A stretch of 38,055 bases of DNA from positions 1 through 38,055 of the forward strand of contig CAAERJ010000053.1 of NCBI GenBank assembly GCA_900758375.1. Direction: 5' to 3'. The position numbers were made by a program, and so were the translations under genes. The DNA comes from an uncultured Collinsella sp. GTDB lineage: Bacteria; Actinomycetota; Coriobacteriia; Coriobacteriales; Coriobacteriaceae. Below are positions 24,054 to 33,275 of the stretch, one piece after another (positions within the stretch are counted from its first letter, which is position 1; each line of letters starts with the position of its first letter). The notes beneath the pieces are model-generated. The model was not told the DNA's origin, made no database searches, and saw only the letters and a list, made by a program, of their open reading frames with translations.

Positions 24054-24083
24054 AATGTGACATGCGGACTGTCCCCTTGTCAC
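24054..24083. repeat. Direct repeat flanking EIIC, right copy (complete palindrome)
   Basis: TGTGACA (24056-24062) pairs with TGTCACA around a loop that on the minus strand reads GGGGACAGTCCGCA. It overlaps the accDA stop codon (24080-24082), so the fatty acid operon ends inside this repeat. Confidence 0.75.
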
Positions 24084-25804
24084 ATCGTGCGGTACTGACC
24101 GATTGCGCGGTACTTTTCGTAGCGGAGGCTTGTGAGGGTCGCGTCGTCGAGACGTCCAAGCGTAACGAAGGCATTGAATGCCGAGGACACGACGGCACCG
24201 GCGATCTCCTCATGCGATAGGCCCCTATCGTCAACAATGCCGTCGATGATGCCGAGCGCCAACAGATCGGGGGCTGTGAGCTTAAGCGCCTCGGCGGCCT
24301 CATTCGCGCGCTCGGTATCCTTCCACAGGATCGACGCACAGGCCTCGGGGCTCACGACCGAATAGGCCGAGCTCGAGAGCATCAGGATGCGGTCGGCCAC
24401 GGACAGCGCCAGCGCGCCACCAGAGCCGCCCTCGCCTGTCACCACCGAGACAATCGGCGTCTTAAGGCCGCTCATCTCCATGAGATTCTGGGCAATCGCC
24501 TCGCCCTGGCCGCGCTCCTCGGCACCGATACCGCAAAACGCACCCGAAGTATCGACCAGGCACAGAACCGGTCGACCAAACTTTTCGGCCTGGCGCATCA
24601 GGCGACGCGCTTTGCGGTAGCCCTCGGGATGCGCCATGCCAAAGTTGCGGCGCATACGCTCTTTGGTCGTGGTGCCGCGCTCGATGGCGATGACCGTTAC
24701 GGGACGTCCGTCTTTCCAGCCGATGCCGCCCACCACGGCAGCATCGTCGCCAAAGTAACGGTCACCGTGCAGCTCCACAAATCCATCCAGACCCAACGAG
24801 ATTATCTCGCCCGCCGTGGCACGATCTGCCGAGCGGGTCTGCTTGACAATCTCGAGTGCGGTTTTTGGTGCCGTCGAGCGCTTAAACAGATGTCCCAGCT
24901 TTTTGCCGCGGCGACCCGTATGCACGATCTCATGCGGAGCCCCCAGGCCGGGCGCGCGCCCTTCGTGCAGCGCCAGCAGCTCGCCTACCGTGAGCGCAAT
25001 CTCGCCACGTGGAACGACGGCATCGCAAAAGCCGTGCTCCAGCAAAAACTCGGAACGCTGGAACCCCTTGGGCAGGCGCTTGTGCATGTTCTGCTCGATC
25101 ACGCGCGGACCGGCAAATGCCGTCAGGGCATCGGGCTCGGCCAGGATAATGTCGCCCTCCATGGCAAAGCTCGCGGTTACGCCTCCGGTCGTGGGGTCGG
25201 TGAGCACTGTGATATACAGGCCGCCCGCCTCGCTGTGGCGCCTAACCGCCGCAGAAATCTTGGCCATCTGCATAAGCGATGTCACGCCCTCTTGCATGCG
25301 CGCGCCGCCCGAAACGGTAAAGCCGACGACTGGCAATCCCAGCTCGGTCGCACGCTCAAATGCGCGACAGATCTTCTCGCCCACCACGGAGCCCATCGAG
25401 CCCATCATAAAGTTGGCGTCCATAAAGAAGAGTGCCGTATCGCAACCGCAGATTTTACCTCTGCCGCACACAACGGCATCGCGCTCGCCCGAACGCTCGA
25501 CCGCGCCCTTGAGCTTGTCGGCATAGCCGGGAAACGAGAGGAAGTCCTCCGACGCCAGATTGGCATCCCATTCCTCAAACGTGCCCTCGTCGACCGTCAT
25601 GCGCATGCGCGCGCGGCCGCTCACGCGAAAGTGTTTGCCGCAACGAGGGCAGACCTCGAGGTTGTCGTGCAGGCGCGCCTCATCGATCACACGGCGGCAC
25701 TCCGGGCACTTGATAAACACGTGGCGCGCGGGAAACTCGGCGCACGACTCGGTCATCGGCCCCTCGAGAACGTTGACCGCCTTCGCTTTTCTATTCATCA
25801 GCAT
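24080..25804 (-). CDS. accDA: Fused acetyl-CoA carboxylase carboxyltransferase beta-alpha
   Basis: 574 residues join AccD (about 1-290) and AccA (about 300-574) in one chain. The AccD zinc ribbon uses C33, C36, C52 and C55; GGARMQEGV and PTTGGVTASFAMEGD are its carboxyltransferase motifs. AccA shows ELHGDRYFGDDAAVVGGIG and GEGGSGGALALSVADRIL. It transfers carboxyl from biotin to acetyl-CoA, forming malonyl-CoA. It overlaps accC by 14 nt (a second ATG at 25798 is possible), so the two are coupled. It is the last gene of the fatty acid operon. Separate AccA and AccD are more common; this fusion is intact, not a frameshift. Confidence 0.95.
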   Translation of the reverse strand: MLMNRKAKAVNVLEGPMTESCAEFPARHVFIKCPECRRVIDEARLHDNLEVCPRCGKHFRVSGRARMRMTVDEGTFEEWDANLASEDFLSFPGYADKLKGAVERSGERDAVVCGRGKICGCDTALFFMDANFMMGSMGSVVGEKICRAFERATELGLPVVGFTVSGGARMQEGVTSLMQMAKISAAVRRHSEAGGLYITVLTDPTTGGVTASFAMEGDIILAEPDALTAFAGPRVIEQNMHKRLPKGFQRSEFLLEHGFCDAVVPRGEIALTVGELLALHEGRAPGLGAPHEIVHTGRRGKKLGHLFKRSTAPKTALEIVKQTRSADRATAGEIISLGLDGFVELHGDRYFGDDAAVVGGIGWKDGRPVTVIAIERGTTTKERMRRNFGMAHPEGYRKARRLMRQAEKFGRPVLCLVDTSGAFCGIGAEERGQGEAIAQNLMEMSGLKTPIVSVVTGEGGSGGALALSVADRILMLSSSAYSVVSPEACASILWKDTERANEAAEALKLTAPDLLALGIIDGIVDDRGLSHEEIAGAVVSSAFNAFVTLGRLDDATLTSLRYEKYRAIGQYRTM

Positions 25805-27134
25805 AGAGATGCCCCATCAGATCGGTGTGGTACATGCCCGACAAGAACTCATCGTTTGCCAGCACGTCGAGCTGAAGCTCGCTGTTTTCGCTCACGCCCT
25901 CAATCACGAGCTCGCCCAGGGCCGAGCGCATCTTGCGAATGGCGCCGTCGCGCGTAGGCGCACACACGATGAGCTTGCCGAGCATGGAATCGTAGTACGG
26001 CGGGACTTTCGCACCGGTAAACATGGCGGAATCCCAGCGCACGCGCGGACCACCCGGCACACGCAACGCGGTAACCGTTCCGCATGACGGCAGAAAGTCC
26101 GGCGTTTCGGCATTGATGCGGCACTCCATGGCGTGGTTGCGGACCGGCATGTCCTCCTGCTCAAAGGGCAGAGGCTGGCCGGCTGCCACGCGCAGCTGCC
26201 ACTTGACCAAGTCGGTATCGGTCACAAACTCCGTAACCGGATGCTCCACCTGCAAGCGCGTGTTCATTTCCATAAAGTAGAAATTGCCGTCGTCCGAATA
26301 CAGGAACTCGATGGTACCGGCTCCTTCGTAGCCGACGGCACGAGCCAGGTCGCGTGCGGCCTTGTGCATGCGGGCACGAATGTCGTCGTGTCCGTCGAGG
26401 CACGGCGCGGGGCTCTCCTCGATCAGCTTTTGGTTGCGGCGCTGCACCGAGCACTCGCGCTCGCCGAGCGAAAACACATGACCCTGCTTATCGGCCATAA
26501 TCTGCACCTCAACGTGGTGCGCCGGCGCGACGAACTTCTCCATGTAGCACTCGCCGTCGCCAAAAACGGCCTCGCCCTCGGCACGCGCCTCGATGAACGC
26601 CTTTGCCGCATCTTCCACGCGCTCGACCTTGCGAATGCCGCGACCGCCGCCACCAGCACGCGCCTTAATAAGCACGGGGCAGCCAATGCGCTCGGCCTCG
26701 GCCGTCGCCTCCTCGGGGCTTTTGAGCAAATCGCAGCCCGGCACGATGGGCACGCCCGCCGCGGCAGCCGTTCGACGTGCGGCGTCCTTGTCGCCCATAC
26801 TGTCGATCACCTTGGCCGAAGGACCGACAAACGCCAGGCCATACTTGTCGCAGTCGCGCACGAAGCTCGCCTTCTCGGAAAAGAAGCCATAACCGGGGTG
26901 AATTGCCTTAGCTCCCGACTTTACGGCACAGGTGAGCACGGCATCGTCGTTGAGATAGCTCTCGGCAAGACGCGGGCCACCGATGCAATACGCCTCGTCG
27001 GCAAGTTGCACGTGCAGCGCGTCTGCATCGGCCGTAGAATAAACGGCGACGGTCTTGATGCCCATATCGCGGCACGCGCGGATAACACGGACCGCGACTT
27101 CGCCGCGGTTGGCGATGAGCACTTTGTCGAACAT
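25791..27134 (-). CDS. accC: Acetyl-CoA carboxylase, biotin carboxylase subunit
   Basis: 447 residues, normal length. The start FDKVLIANRGEVAVRVIRAC is typical. The ATP-grasp domain has KARAGGGGRGIRKV, the glycine-rich nucleotide loop, and ECSVQRRNQKLIEESP; MNTRLQVEHPVTE is the active-site block. It carboxylates the biotin on AccB with ATP and bicarbonate. ATG 27132-27134 was chosen over upstream in-frame starts because AAGGAAGG precedes it and it matches relatives. It is 10 nt after fabZ. Confidence 0.97.
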   Translation of the reverse strand: MFDKVLIANRGEVAVRVIRACRDMGIKTVAVYSTADADALHVQLADEAYCIGGPRLAESYLNDDAVLTCAVKSGAKAIHPGYGFFSEKASFVRDCDKYGLAFVGPSAKVIDSMGDKDAARRTAAAAGVPIVPGCDLLKSPEEATAEAERIGCPVLIKARAGGGGRGIRKVERVEDAAKAFIEARAEGEAVFGDGECYMEKFVAPAHHVEVQIMADKQGHVFSLGERECSVQRRNQKLIEESPAPCLDGHDDIRARMHKAARDLARAVGYEGAGTIEFLYSDDGNFYFMEMNTRLQVEHPVTEFVTDTDLVKWQLRVAAGQPLPFEQEDMPVRNHAMECRINAETPDFLPSCGTVTALRVPGGPRVRWDSAMFTGAKVPPYYDSMLGKLIVCAPTRDGAIRKMRSALGELVIEGVSENSELQLDVLANDEFLSGMYHTDLMGHLYADE

Positions 27135-27144
27135 GAAGCCTTCC

Positions 27145-27567
27145 TTAACTTTCGTGCATGAGTGCAAAAGACATATCGGCGCGGCAGCAAACCTCACCGT
27201 TGACGCTCGCAGTACCCGTCGCAAAGCGGAACGGCCCGCGCGCACGCGTGATGGAGCACACCAGATCCATCGTGTCGCCCGGGCGCACCGGACGCTTAAA
27301 GCGCACCTTGTCCAGACTCGTGTAGAACGGCGTCGCGCCGCGCGCCTCCTCATCGCCCATCAGCAGCACGCAGCAGTTCTGGGCGAGCATCTCGCACTGA
27401 ATCACGCCGGGGACCACCGGGTTTCCCGGAAAATGCCCCTGCAAAAAGTACTCGTCGCCCGTAATCGTGATCTTGCCGTGGGCCTCGTCGCCCACCAGCT
27501 CGGCTTCGTCAAGCAAAAGCATCGGTTCGCGATGCGGTAACAGCTCTTTAAGCTCTTCTTTGTTCAT
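27145..27567 (-). CDS. fabZ: 3-hydroxyacyl-ACP dehydratase FabZ
   Basis: 140 residues. LLPHREPMLLLDE, with its His, and GHFPGNPVVPGVIQCEMLAQ, with its catalytic Glu, are the hot-dog dehydratase signatures. It removes water from 3-hydroxyacyl-ACP. ATG 27565-27567 follows AGGTGAT; a GTG at 27574-27576, right after the accB stop, would add three residues. Confidence 0.95.
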   Translation of the reverse strand: MNKEELKELLPHREPMLLLDEAELVGDEAHGKITITGDEYFLQGHFPGNPVVPGVIQCEMLAQNCCVLLMGDEEARGATPFYTSLDKVRFKRPVRPGDTMDLVCSITRARGPFRFATGTASVNGEVCCRADMSFALMHES

Positions 27568-27576
27568 GGATATCAC

Positions 27577-28053
27577 CTATCCGATCCTCATGAGGCAGCT
27601 GCCAAACTCCACGAGGTCGCCGTCGGCCACGCAGATCTCGAGAACCTCGCCGTCTGCCTCGGCCGTCACCTCGTTGAGAACCTTCATGGCCTCGATGATG
27701 CAGAGGGTCTCGCCGGCCTTGACCTTGGAGCCCACGTGCACAAACGGTTCGTCGCCCGGCGCCGGGGCAGCATAGAAAACGCCGACCATGGGAGCGGTCA
27801 CCTCGGTGCCCTTAGGCTCCGACACGGCGGTAGGTGTCTGCGCGGCGGGTTCCGGTGCGGTGGCAGGCATGGCGACAGGAGCCACCGCCGGAGCAGTCAC
27901 GGCACCCGGCATAGGCATGGGCACGGCAACCGGCTGTGCGGCGCTCGCGCGCTCGAGTTCGACCGCGGCGCCATCGGGCTCCTCCACACGCACGCGCGTG
28001 AGGCCGCGGTCCTCCATCACATCGGCTATCTCGGCAAGTCTTTTGGAATCCAT
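27577..28053 (-). CDS. accB: Biotin carboxyl carrier protein of acetyl-CoA carboxylase
   Basis: 158 residues. A Pro/Ala/Val-rich flexible linker (about 35-82) joins the N-terminal part to the biotinyl domain, where EAMKVLNEV gives the biotin site Lys124. The single-domain BirA at 33434 should attach the biotin. It lies between fabF (3 nt apart) and fabZ. Confidence 0.96.
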   Translation of the reverse strand: MDSKRLAEIADVMEDRGLTRVRVEEPDGAAVELERASAAQPVAVPMPMPGAVTAPAVAPVAMPATAPEPAAQTPTAVSEPKGTEVTAPMVGVFYAAPAPGDEPFVHVGSKVKAGETLCIIEAMKVLNEVTAEADGEVLEICVADGDLVEFGSCLMRIG

Positions 28054-28056
28054 GCT

Positions 28057-29304
28057 CTAGCTCCTCGTATATCTACGCAGCGCGATGGCGGCGTTGTGCC
28101 CGCCAAAGCCTAGGTTGGTCGAAAGCGCCCAGGTAAGGTCGACGCGAACTGCGCGATTGGGCGTGTAGTCAAGATCGCAGGCGGGATCGGGCGTGCGGTA
28201 GTTAATGGTCGGCGGCACCACGCCCTGCTCGAGCGCCATGGCGCAGGCCATGACCTCGATGGCGCCCGTGGCACCGATCATGTGGCCAGTCATCGACTTA
28301 GTCGACGAGACGTGCGCGGCGCGCGCCGCGTCCTCGCCGAGCGCACGCTTAATGCCCGCCGTCTCGGACGAATCGTTGAGCTTGGTCGATGTGCCGTGGG
28401 CATTGATGTAGAGACCCTCGGAAGGCTTGACGTCGCCCTCGGTCACCGCCAGCGATATCGCGCGGGCAATGCCGGCAGCCTCGGGATCAGGGCTCGTGAT
28501 GTGATAGGCATCATCGGTGTTGCCGTAGCCCACGACCTCGGCATAAATGTGCGCACCGCGCGCCTGCGCATGTTCCATGCTCTCGAGCACGAGCACGCAG
28601 GCGCCCTCGCCCATCACAAAGCCGTCGCGGTCTGCATCGAACGGACGGCAGGCCGTCGCGGGATCGGGGTTGGTGGTCAATGCACGGCAGGACGTAAAGC
28701 CCGCAACGGCATCGGGGATAATTGCAGCCTCGGCGCCGCCCGCGAGGATCGCGTCGGCATAGCCATGCTTGATGGCGCGGAACGCCTCACCCACCGCATG
28801 GGCCGAGGTGGCGCAAGCGGTCATGACGGGCAGGGTCGGCCCCTTTGCCTTGTGGCGGATTGCGATATTGCCCGATGCCATGTTGGGGATCATCATCGCG
28901 ATCATATAGGGCGATGCGCGGCGGGGCCCACGTTCGGCAATCGTATGGACGTTGTCGACGAGCGTCGTCATGCCGCCCACGCCCGAGCCCACGTAGACGC
29001 CCAGGCGCTCGCGATCAATGGCGCCCTCGACATCAAAGCCCGCATCGTGCATGGCCTCGTCCGACGCTGCCAGGGCAAACTGGACGCAGGGGTCCAGGTG
29101 CTTGGCGTCACGCTTGCCAAAGTACTCGTTGCCGTCAAAGCCCTTGACCTCGGCCGCCACCTTAACGGCAAACGCATCGGTATCGAAGTGCGTGATCGGG
29201 CCGATGCCGCACGTGCCGGCGCACATTGCCGCCCAGGTGGCAAGCGCGGTGTTGCCGAGCGGCGATACGGCGCCGATACCGGTGATTGCAACTCTCTGTT
29301 CCAT
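28057..29304 (-). CDS. fabF: 3-oxoacyl-ACP synthase II (FabF)
   Basis: 415 residues. The Cys-His-His triad is visible: Cys in VMTACATSAHAVGEA, His in NAHGTSTKLNDSSE and His in STKSMTGHMIGATGA. It condenses malonyl-ACP with the growing acyl chain. I chose ATG 29304 (MEQRVAITGIG), with GAGGAG 6 nt upstream; ATG 29307 is also possible. Confidence 0.96.
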   Translation of the reverse strand: MEQRVAITGIGAVSPLGNTALATWAAMCAGTCGIGPITHFDTDAFAVKVAAEVKGFDGNEYFGKRDAKHLDPCVQFALAASDEAMHDAGFDVEGAIDRERLGVYVGSGVGGMTTLVDNVHTIAERGPRRASPYMIAMMIPNMASGNIAIRHKAKGPTLPVMTACATSAHAVGEAFRAIKHGYADAILAGGAEAAIIPDAVAGFTSCRALTTNPDPATACRPFDADRDGFVMGEGACVLVLESMEHAQARGAHIYAEVVGYGNTDDAYHITSPDPEAAGIARAISLAVTEGDVKPSEGLYINAHGTSTKLNDSSETAGIKRALGEDAARAAHVSSTKSMTGHMIGATGAIEVMACAMALEQGVVPPTINYRTPDPACDLDYTPNRAVRVDLTWALSTNLGFGGHNAAIALRRYTRS

Positions 29305-29343
29305 CATGGTCTCCTCATCCAAGCCGTTCTTCGGCCCTGGTTT

Positions 29344-30117
29344 CTACATCGCCATTCCGCCGTCGACGCGTACGACTTCGCCCGTAATGTAGGCAGCCGC
29401 ATCGCTCGCCAGAAAGCGCACCACGCCGGCTACTTCCTCGGGGCGCGCCATGCGCTTAAGGGGAATCTGCTCCTCGGTTGCCGAACGCACCTTCTCCGAG
29501 AGCTTTGCCGTCATATCTGTCTCGACAAACCCGGGGGCGACCGCGTTCACTCGTACACCGCGGGGCGCAAGCTCGCGCGCCACCGCCTTGGTAAGGCCGA
29601 TCACGCCCGCCTTGGAGGCAGCGTAGTTGGCCTGCCCGGCATTGCCCATCAGGCCCACAACCGAGCTCATGTTGACGACGCAGCCGCCGCGCTGGCGCAT
29701 AAAGGTCTTGGTGAGCGCACGCGTCGTGTTAAACGTTCCTTTAAGATTGACATCGAGCACGCGATCGAAGGCGTCATCGCCCATGCGCATGAGCAGGCCA
29801 TCGCGGGTGATGCCAGCGTTGTTGACGAGCGCCCAAATGGAGCCAAAGTCGTTGAGGACCGCTTCCACGCACGCGTCGACGGCAGCGGGGTCGGCCACGT
29901 CACATTGATATGAGCGCGCCGTGGCGCCAGCCGCCTCGCAGGCGTCGCACGTCTCGCGCGCCGCATCGACGCTGCCGGCATAGACGACGGCGATATCGTA
30001 GCCATCCTCCGCCAGACCGATAGCGCAGGCGCGGCCGATACCCCGCGAGCCGCCCGTGACCAGTGCCACGCGACGTGAGTCGTTGCGCTCGAGCGCGCCA
30101 TTGTTCAAGTTGCCCAT
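29344..30117 (-). CDS. fabG: 3-oxoacyl-ACP reductase FabG
   Basis: 257 residues, short-chain dehydrogenase. TGGSRGIG binds NADPH, NNAG is structural, and Ser in NMSSVVG with YAASK gives the catalytic set; the end MAMDGG-type block reads VVRVDGGMAM. It reduces 3-oxoacyl-ACP. About ten extra residues precede the usual start. It follows fabD by 30 nt. Confidence 0.96.
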   Translation of the reverse strand: MGNLNNGALERNDSRRVALVTGGSRGIGRACAIGLAEDGYDIAVVYAGSVDAARETCDACEAAGATARSYQCDVADPAAVDACVEAVLNDFGSIWALVNNAGITRDGLLMRMGDDAFDRVLDVNLKGTFNTTRALTKTFMRQRGGCVVNMSSVVGLMGNAGQANYAASKAGVIGLTKAVARELAPRGVRVNAVAPGFVETDMTAKLSEKVRSATEEQIPLKRMARPEEVAGVVRFLASDAAAYITGEVVRVDGGMAM

Positions 30118-30147
30118 GTCATTCCTTTCGGGTTACAGCCCTGTGGA

Positions 30148-31074
30148 CTATGCGAGCTCGTCGGCAATAGCTGCGACCTGCTCGGCCGTCTCGCACGAAT
30201 ACACACGAACGTCGCTCAACGTACGCTTGATCAGGCCGGACAGCGTTTTGCCGGGGCCGACCTCAATAAATGTGTCGATGCCTTGATCCTGCAGAGCATG
30301 CAGCGTATCGACCCAGCGCACGGCATGGCTCACCTGATTGGCCAAGACATCCGATGCCGTCTGGGGGTCCGCCGGATAGGGCGCCGCTGTCATATTTGCC
30401 AAAACAGGAATGAGCAATGGGGACGGTGCGTGACCGGCCTCGATATATGCAGCAAGGCCACAGGTCGCCTCGGCCATATAGGGGCTATGGAATGCACCCG
30501 ACACCGCGACCTTCATGGCGCGACCGCCAGCCTCTTTTACCAGGACGTCGAGGGTCTGTAACGCATCGGGCGCTCCAGCCACAACCGTCTGCTGGGGACT
30601 GTTGTAGTTGACCGGCCAGCAGTCCTCGCCCGCCTGTTTTGCCAGGCCCTCGACTTGCGCCGCATCTAGCTTGATGACGGCGCGCATGCCGCCCGGATGG
30701 CGCTCGGCAGCCGCGGCCATCAGCGCCGCGCGCTCGCACACGAGCTCAAAGCCCGCTCGCGTATCGAACGCCCCCGCAAAGCTGAGTGCAGCGACCTCGC
30801 CCAGCGAGAATCCCGCACAGGCGGCAGACACCACGCCGCGCTCGCGCAGGGCGACGGCGACAGCCAAGTCGTGCACGAACACGCAAGGCTGCGTGTTCTC
30901 GGTCTGCGAGAGCTCCTCCTTGGAGGCGCTCCGGCACTGCTCGCTCGTCCCCGGGCGCACCTCATCGGCAATGGCGAACACCTCGGCGGCCGCCGGCGAT
31001 TTCTCGATCAAGTCGACGCCCATCGCGGGGTGCTGGGCACCCTGGCCGGCAAACAAAAACGCTACGCCACCCAT
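30148..31074 (-). CDS. fabD: Malonyl-CoA:ACP transacylase
   Basis: 308 residues. FLFAGQGAQHPAMG opens the protein; the nucleophile Ser is in AGFSLGEVAAL, and the catalytic His in SGAFHSPYM. It loads malonate from CoA to ACP. ATG 31072-31074 was chosen (AAGGG about 9 nt upstream); GTG 31080 is an in-frame alternative. It overlaps the fabK end by 13 nt, so the two are coupled. Confidence 0.96.
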   Translation of the reverse strand: MGGVAFLFAGQGAQHPAMGVDLIEKSPAAAEVFAIADEVRPGTSEQCRSASKEELSQTENTQPCVFVHDLAVAVALRERGVVSAACAGFSLGEVAALSFAGAFDTRAGFELVCERAALMAAAAERHPGGMRAVIKLDAAQVEGLAKQAGEDCWPVNYNSPQQTVVAGAPDALQTLDVLVKEAGGRAMKVAVSGAFHSPYMAEATCGLAAYIEAGHAPSPLLIPVLANMTAAPYPADPQTASDVLANQVSHAVRWVDTLHALQDQGIDTFIEVGPGKTLSGLIKRTLSDVRVYSCETAEQVAAIADELA

Positions 31075-32006
31075 GCACACGCACCCTTCAGGACGTGCTC
31101 GGCGCCATCGACCAGGTCGTCAACGATTTCGCGTGCGCTCTGGCGCTCGTTGACCATGCCGGCAATCTGTCCACACAAAAACGAACCCTCTTCGTAGTTG
31201 CCGTCCGTGGCGGCCTTACGCAGCGCACCGGTTCCCATAGCACCGAGCTCCTCGGCACTCGCGCCGGAACCCTCGCTCTTGGCATAGGCGTTGGTGAAAG
31301 GGCTCTTGAGGGCGCGCACTGGATGTCCCGTCGAGCGACCGGTCGCACGCGTCGAAGTGTCGTTGGCCTTCAGGACCATCTCTTTGTACTGCTCCGAGAC
31401 GGTGCACTCGTCTGCGACCAGAAAGCGCGTACCCACTTGCACGCCTTCGGCGCCCAGCATAAAGGCGGCCGCCACGCCGCGGCCGTCGGCAATACCGCCG
31501 GCGGCCACGACGGGAATGTCGACCGCATCGACGACCTGCGGCACCAGTGCCATCGTCGAGGTCTCGCCAATATGGCCGCCCGATTCGGTACCCTCGGCAA
31601 CAACCGCTGTGGCTCCACGACGTGCCACGAGGCGCGCCAGCGCCACCGAGGCAACGACCGGGATGACCTTGATGCCCGCCTCGTTCCACGCCTTCATGTA
31701 CTTGGCGGGATTGCCGGCGCCCGTCACGACGACCGGCACTCGCTCGTCAATCACGACCTGCGCGACCTCGTCGGCAAACGGGCTCATGAGCATGACGTTG
31801 ACGCCAAAGGGCTTATCCGTCTTGGCGCGCAGCTCATGAATCTGGTCGCGAAGCCAGTTGGCGTCGGCGTTCATGGCCGCGATGATGCCTAAGCCACCCG
31901 CCTCGGACACTGCGGACGCCAGCGAGGCATCGGCAATCCAGGCCATACCGCCCTGGAACACGGGCTTTTCGATGCCGAGCAGATCGCAGAGAGGAGTCTT
32001 GAGCAT
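31062..32006 (-). CDS. fabK: Enoyl-ACP reductase II (FabK), FMN-dependent
   Basis: 314 residues of the nitronate monooxygenase/FabK family. IEKPVFQGGMAWIADASLAS, AEGTESGGHIG and VVAAGGIADGRGVAAA (FMN-phosphate loop) are the family motifs. It carries out the last reduction of the elongation cycle. No FabI is present in this operon, so FabK is the expected main enoyl reductase. It is 2 nt after acpP. Confidence 0.93.
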   Translation of the reverse strand: MLKTPLCDLLGIEKPVFQGGMAWIADASLASAVSEAGGLGIIAAMNADANWLRDQIHELRAKTDKPFGVNVMLMSPFADEVAQVVIDERVPVVVTGAGNPAKYMKAWNEAGIKVIPVVASVALARLVARRGATAVVAEGTESGGHIGETSTMALVPQVVDAVDIPVVAAGGIADGRGVAAAFMLGAEGVQVGTRFLVADECTVSEQYKEMVLKANDTSTRATGRSTGHPVRALKSPFTNAYAKSEGSGASAEELGAMGTGALRKAATDGNYEEGSFLCGQIAGMVNERQSAREIVDDLVDGAEHVLKGACAWVA

Positions 32007-32008
32007 CT

Positions 32009-32245
32009 CTACTTCTCCAATGCCGCCTCGACCGTATCGGCGAACTCGCCGACCGTCTTGGGGTTCTCCTCGGTATCGAGCTGGATGCCAAACTCGTCCT
32101 CGACGGCAACGAGGATCTCGACGGTGCCCAGGCTGTCGAGACCAATCTCCTCGAGCGTGGACTCGGGCTTCATCTCGACATCGTCAAGACCGGCGGTCTC
32201 GCGGATAACGTCGCAAACGCGCTCGAAGGTCTTCTGATCTGCCAT
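32009..32245 (-). CDS. acpP: Acyl carrier protein
   Basis: 78 acidic residues. GLDSLGTVEI contains Ser38, which takes the 4'-phosphopantetheine arm carrying acyl chains. It lies between fabH and fabK within the operon. Confidence 0.97.
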   Translation of the reverse strand: MADQKTFERVCDVIRETAGLDDVEMKPESTLEEIGLDSLGTVEILVAVEDEFGIQLDTEENPKTVGEFADTVEAALEK

Positions 32246-32297
32246 GGTAGTTCTCCTTTGTTTGTGCCCTAGGGGCGTTTTTATTTCCTATGTGCGA

Positions 32298-33257
32298 CTA
32301 CTTCCAACGAAGCAGATAGCCACCTATATCCAGACCGGCGCCAAATCCAACCAAGGCGATGGTGTCACTCGTGTGAAGTGCACCGGCGTTTGCCAGCCGG
32401 TCGAGGGCAAGCGGAATGCATGCGCTCGAAATGTTGCCGGTCTCGCGCAACGTGCGAACCACGCGCTCGTCCGGCACACCCAGGCGCTTGACCGCCTGGC
32501 TCAGGATTCGTTCGTTAGCCTGATGGAATACAAAATGATCGATATCTTCGACCGAAATGCCCGCATCGATCGCAAGCTTATGGACCGTGTTGCAGATGGC
32601 GTTGACGCCGAACTTGAACACGCGGCGGCCATTCATGGACAGCACGCTCGCGCTATCTGCGGAAGCCTTAAACGGCGAGGTACCGACCAGACCGGGAACG
32701 CGCAACGTCTCGACGTCGGGCGCCGTCGAAAGCTCAACGGCAAGGGGGTTGTCACCCCCAGCTTCAATCACTGCGGCGCCTGCCCCATCGCCAAATAGCA
32801 CGCAGGTGGCACGGTCGGTCCAGTCGAGCGCGCGCGTCATCTGCTCGGCAGCAACAACAAGCACGCGCTCGGCACGGCTGCGGGCGATATAGCCCTCGGC
32901 GACATCGAGCGCAAATACGAAGCCGGCACAGGCCGCCGAGACATCGAAGGCAGGGCACGTCGCGCCTAGTCGCTCAGCAACGGCACACGCCTCAGCGGGA
33001 ACAAGGTGGTCACCCGTCGTCGTCGAGCAGACGATCAGATCCAGCTGGCTCGCCTCGATTCCGGACACCTGGAGTGCCCGCTCGCTCGCTGCTACGGCAA
33101 GGTCGTCAAGTAACTCGGTGGTGCAGACATGGCGGCTCTTGATACCGGTGCGGGTAAAAATCCACTCATCCGAGGTATCGAGGAACTCAGACAGCTCGTC
33201 ATTGGAAACACTGCGCTTAGGAAGCGCCGAGCCTGTTCCAAGAATCGTGAAACCCAT
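32298..33257 (-). CDS. fabH: 3-oxoacyl-ACP synthase III (FabH)
   Basis: 319 residues. The triad is visible: Cys110 in SAACAGFVFAL, His245 in FHQANERI and Asn275 in ETGNISSACIPL. It starts synthesis by joining acetyl-CoA (or branched primers) to malonyl-ACP. ATG 33255-33257 has GGAGG 6 nt upstream; an in-frame extension lies in the operator region. It is the first gene of the ten-gene fatty acid operon. Confidence 0.97.
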   Translation of the reverse strand: MGFTILGTGSALPKRSVSNDELSEFLDTSDEWIFTRTGIKSRHVCTTELLDDLAVAASERALQVSGIEASQLDLIVCSTTTGDHLVPAEACAVAERLGATCPAFDVSAACAGFVFALDVAEGYIARSRAERVLVVAAEQMTRALDWTDRATCVLFGDGAGAAVIEAGGDNPLAVELSTAPDVETLRVPGLVGTSPFKASADSASVLSMNGRRVFKFGVNAICNTVHKLAIDAGISVEDIDHFVFHQANERILSQAVKRLGVPDERVVRTLRETGNISSACIPLALDRLANAGALHTSDTIALVGFGAGLDIGGYLLRWK

Positions 33258-33275
33258 CACTAACCTCCTTTGAGT

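Noticed and set aside
30410..30440. AATGGGGACGGTG inside fabD, like the palindrome loops
   Set aside because: There are no inverted arms around it and the FabD protein is normal there, so it is likely chance.
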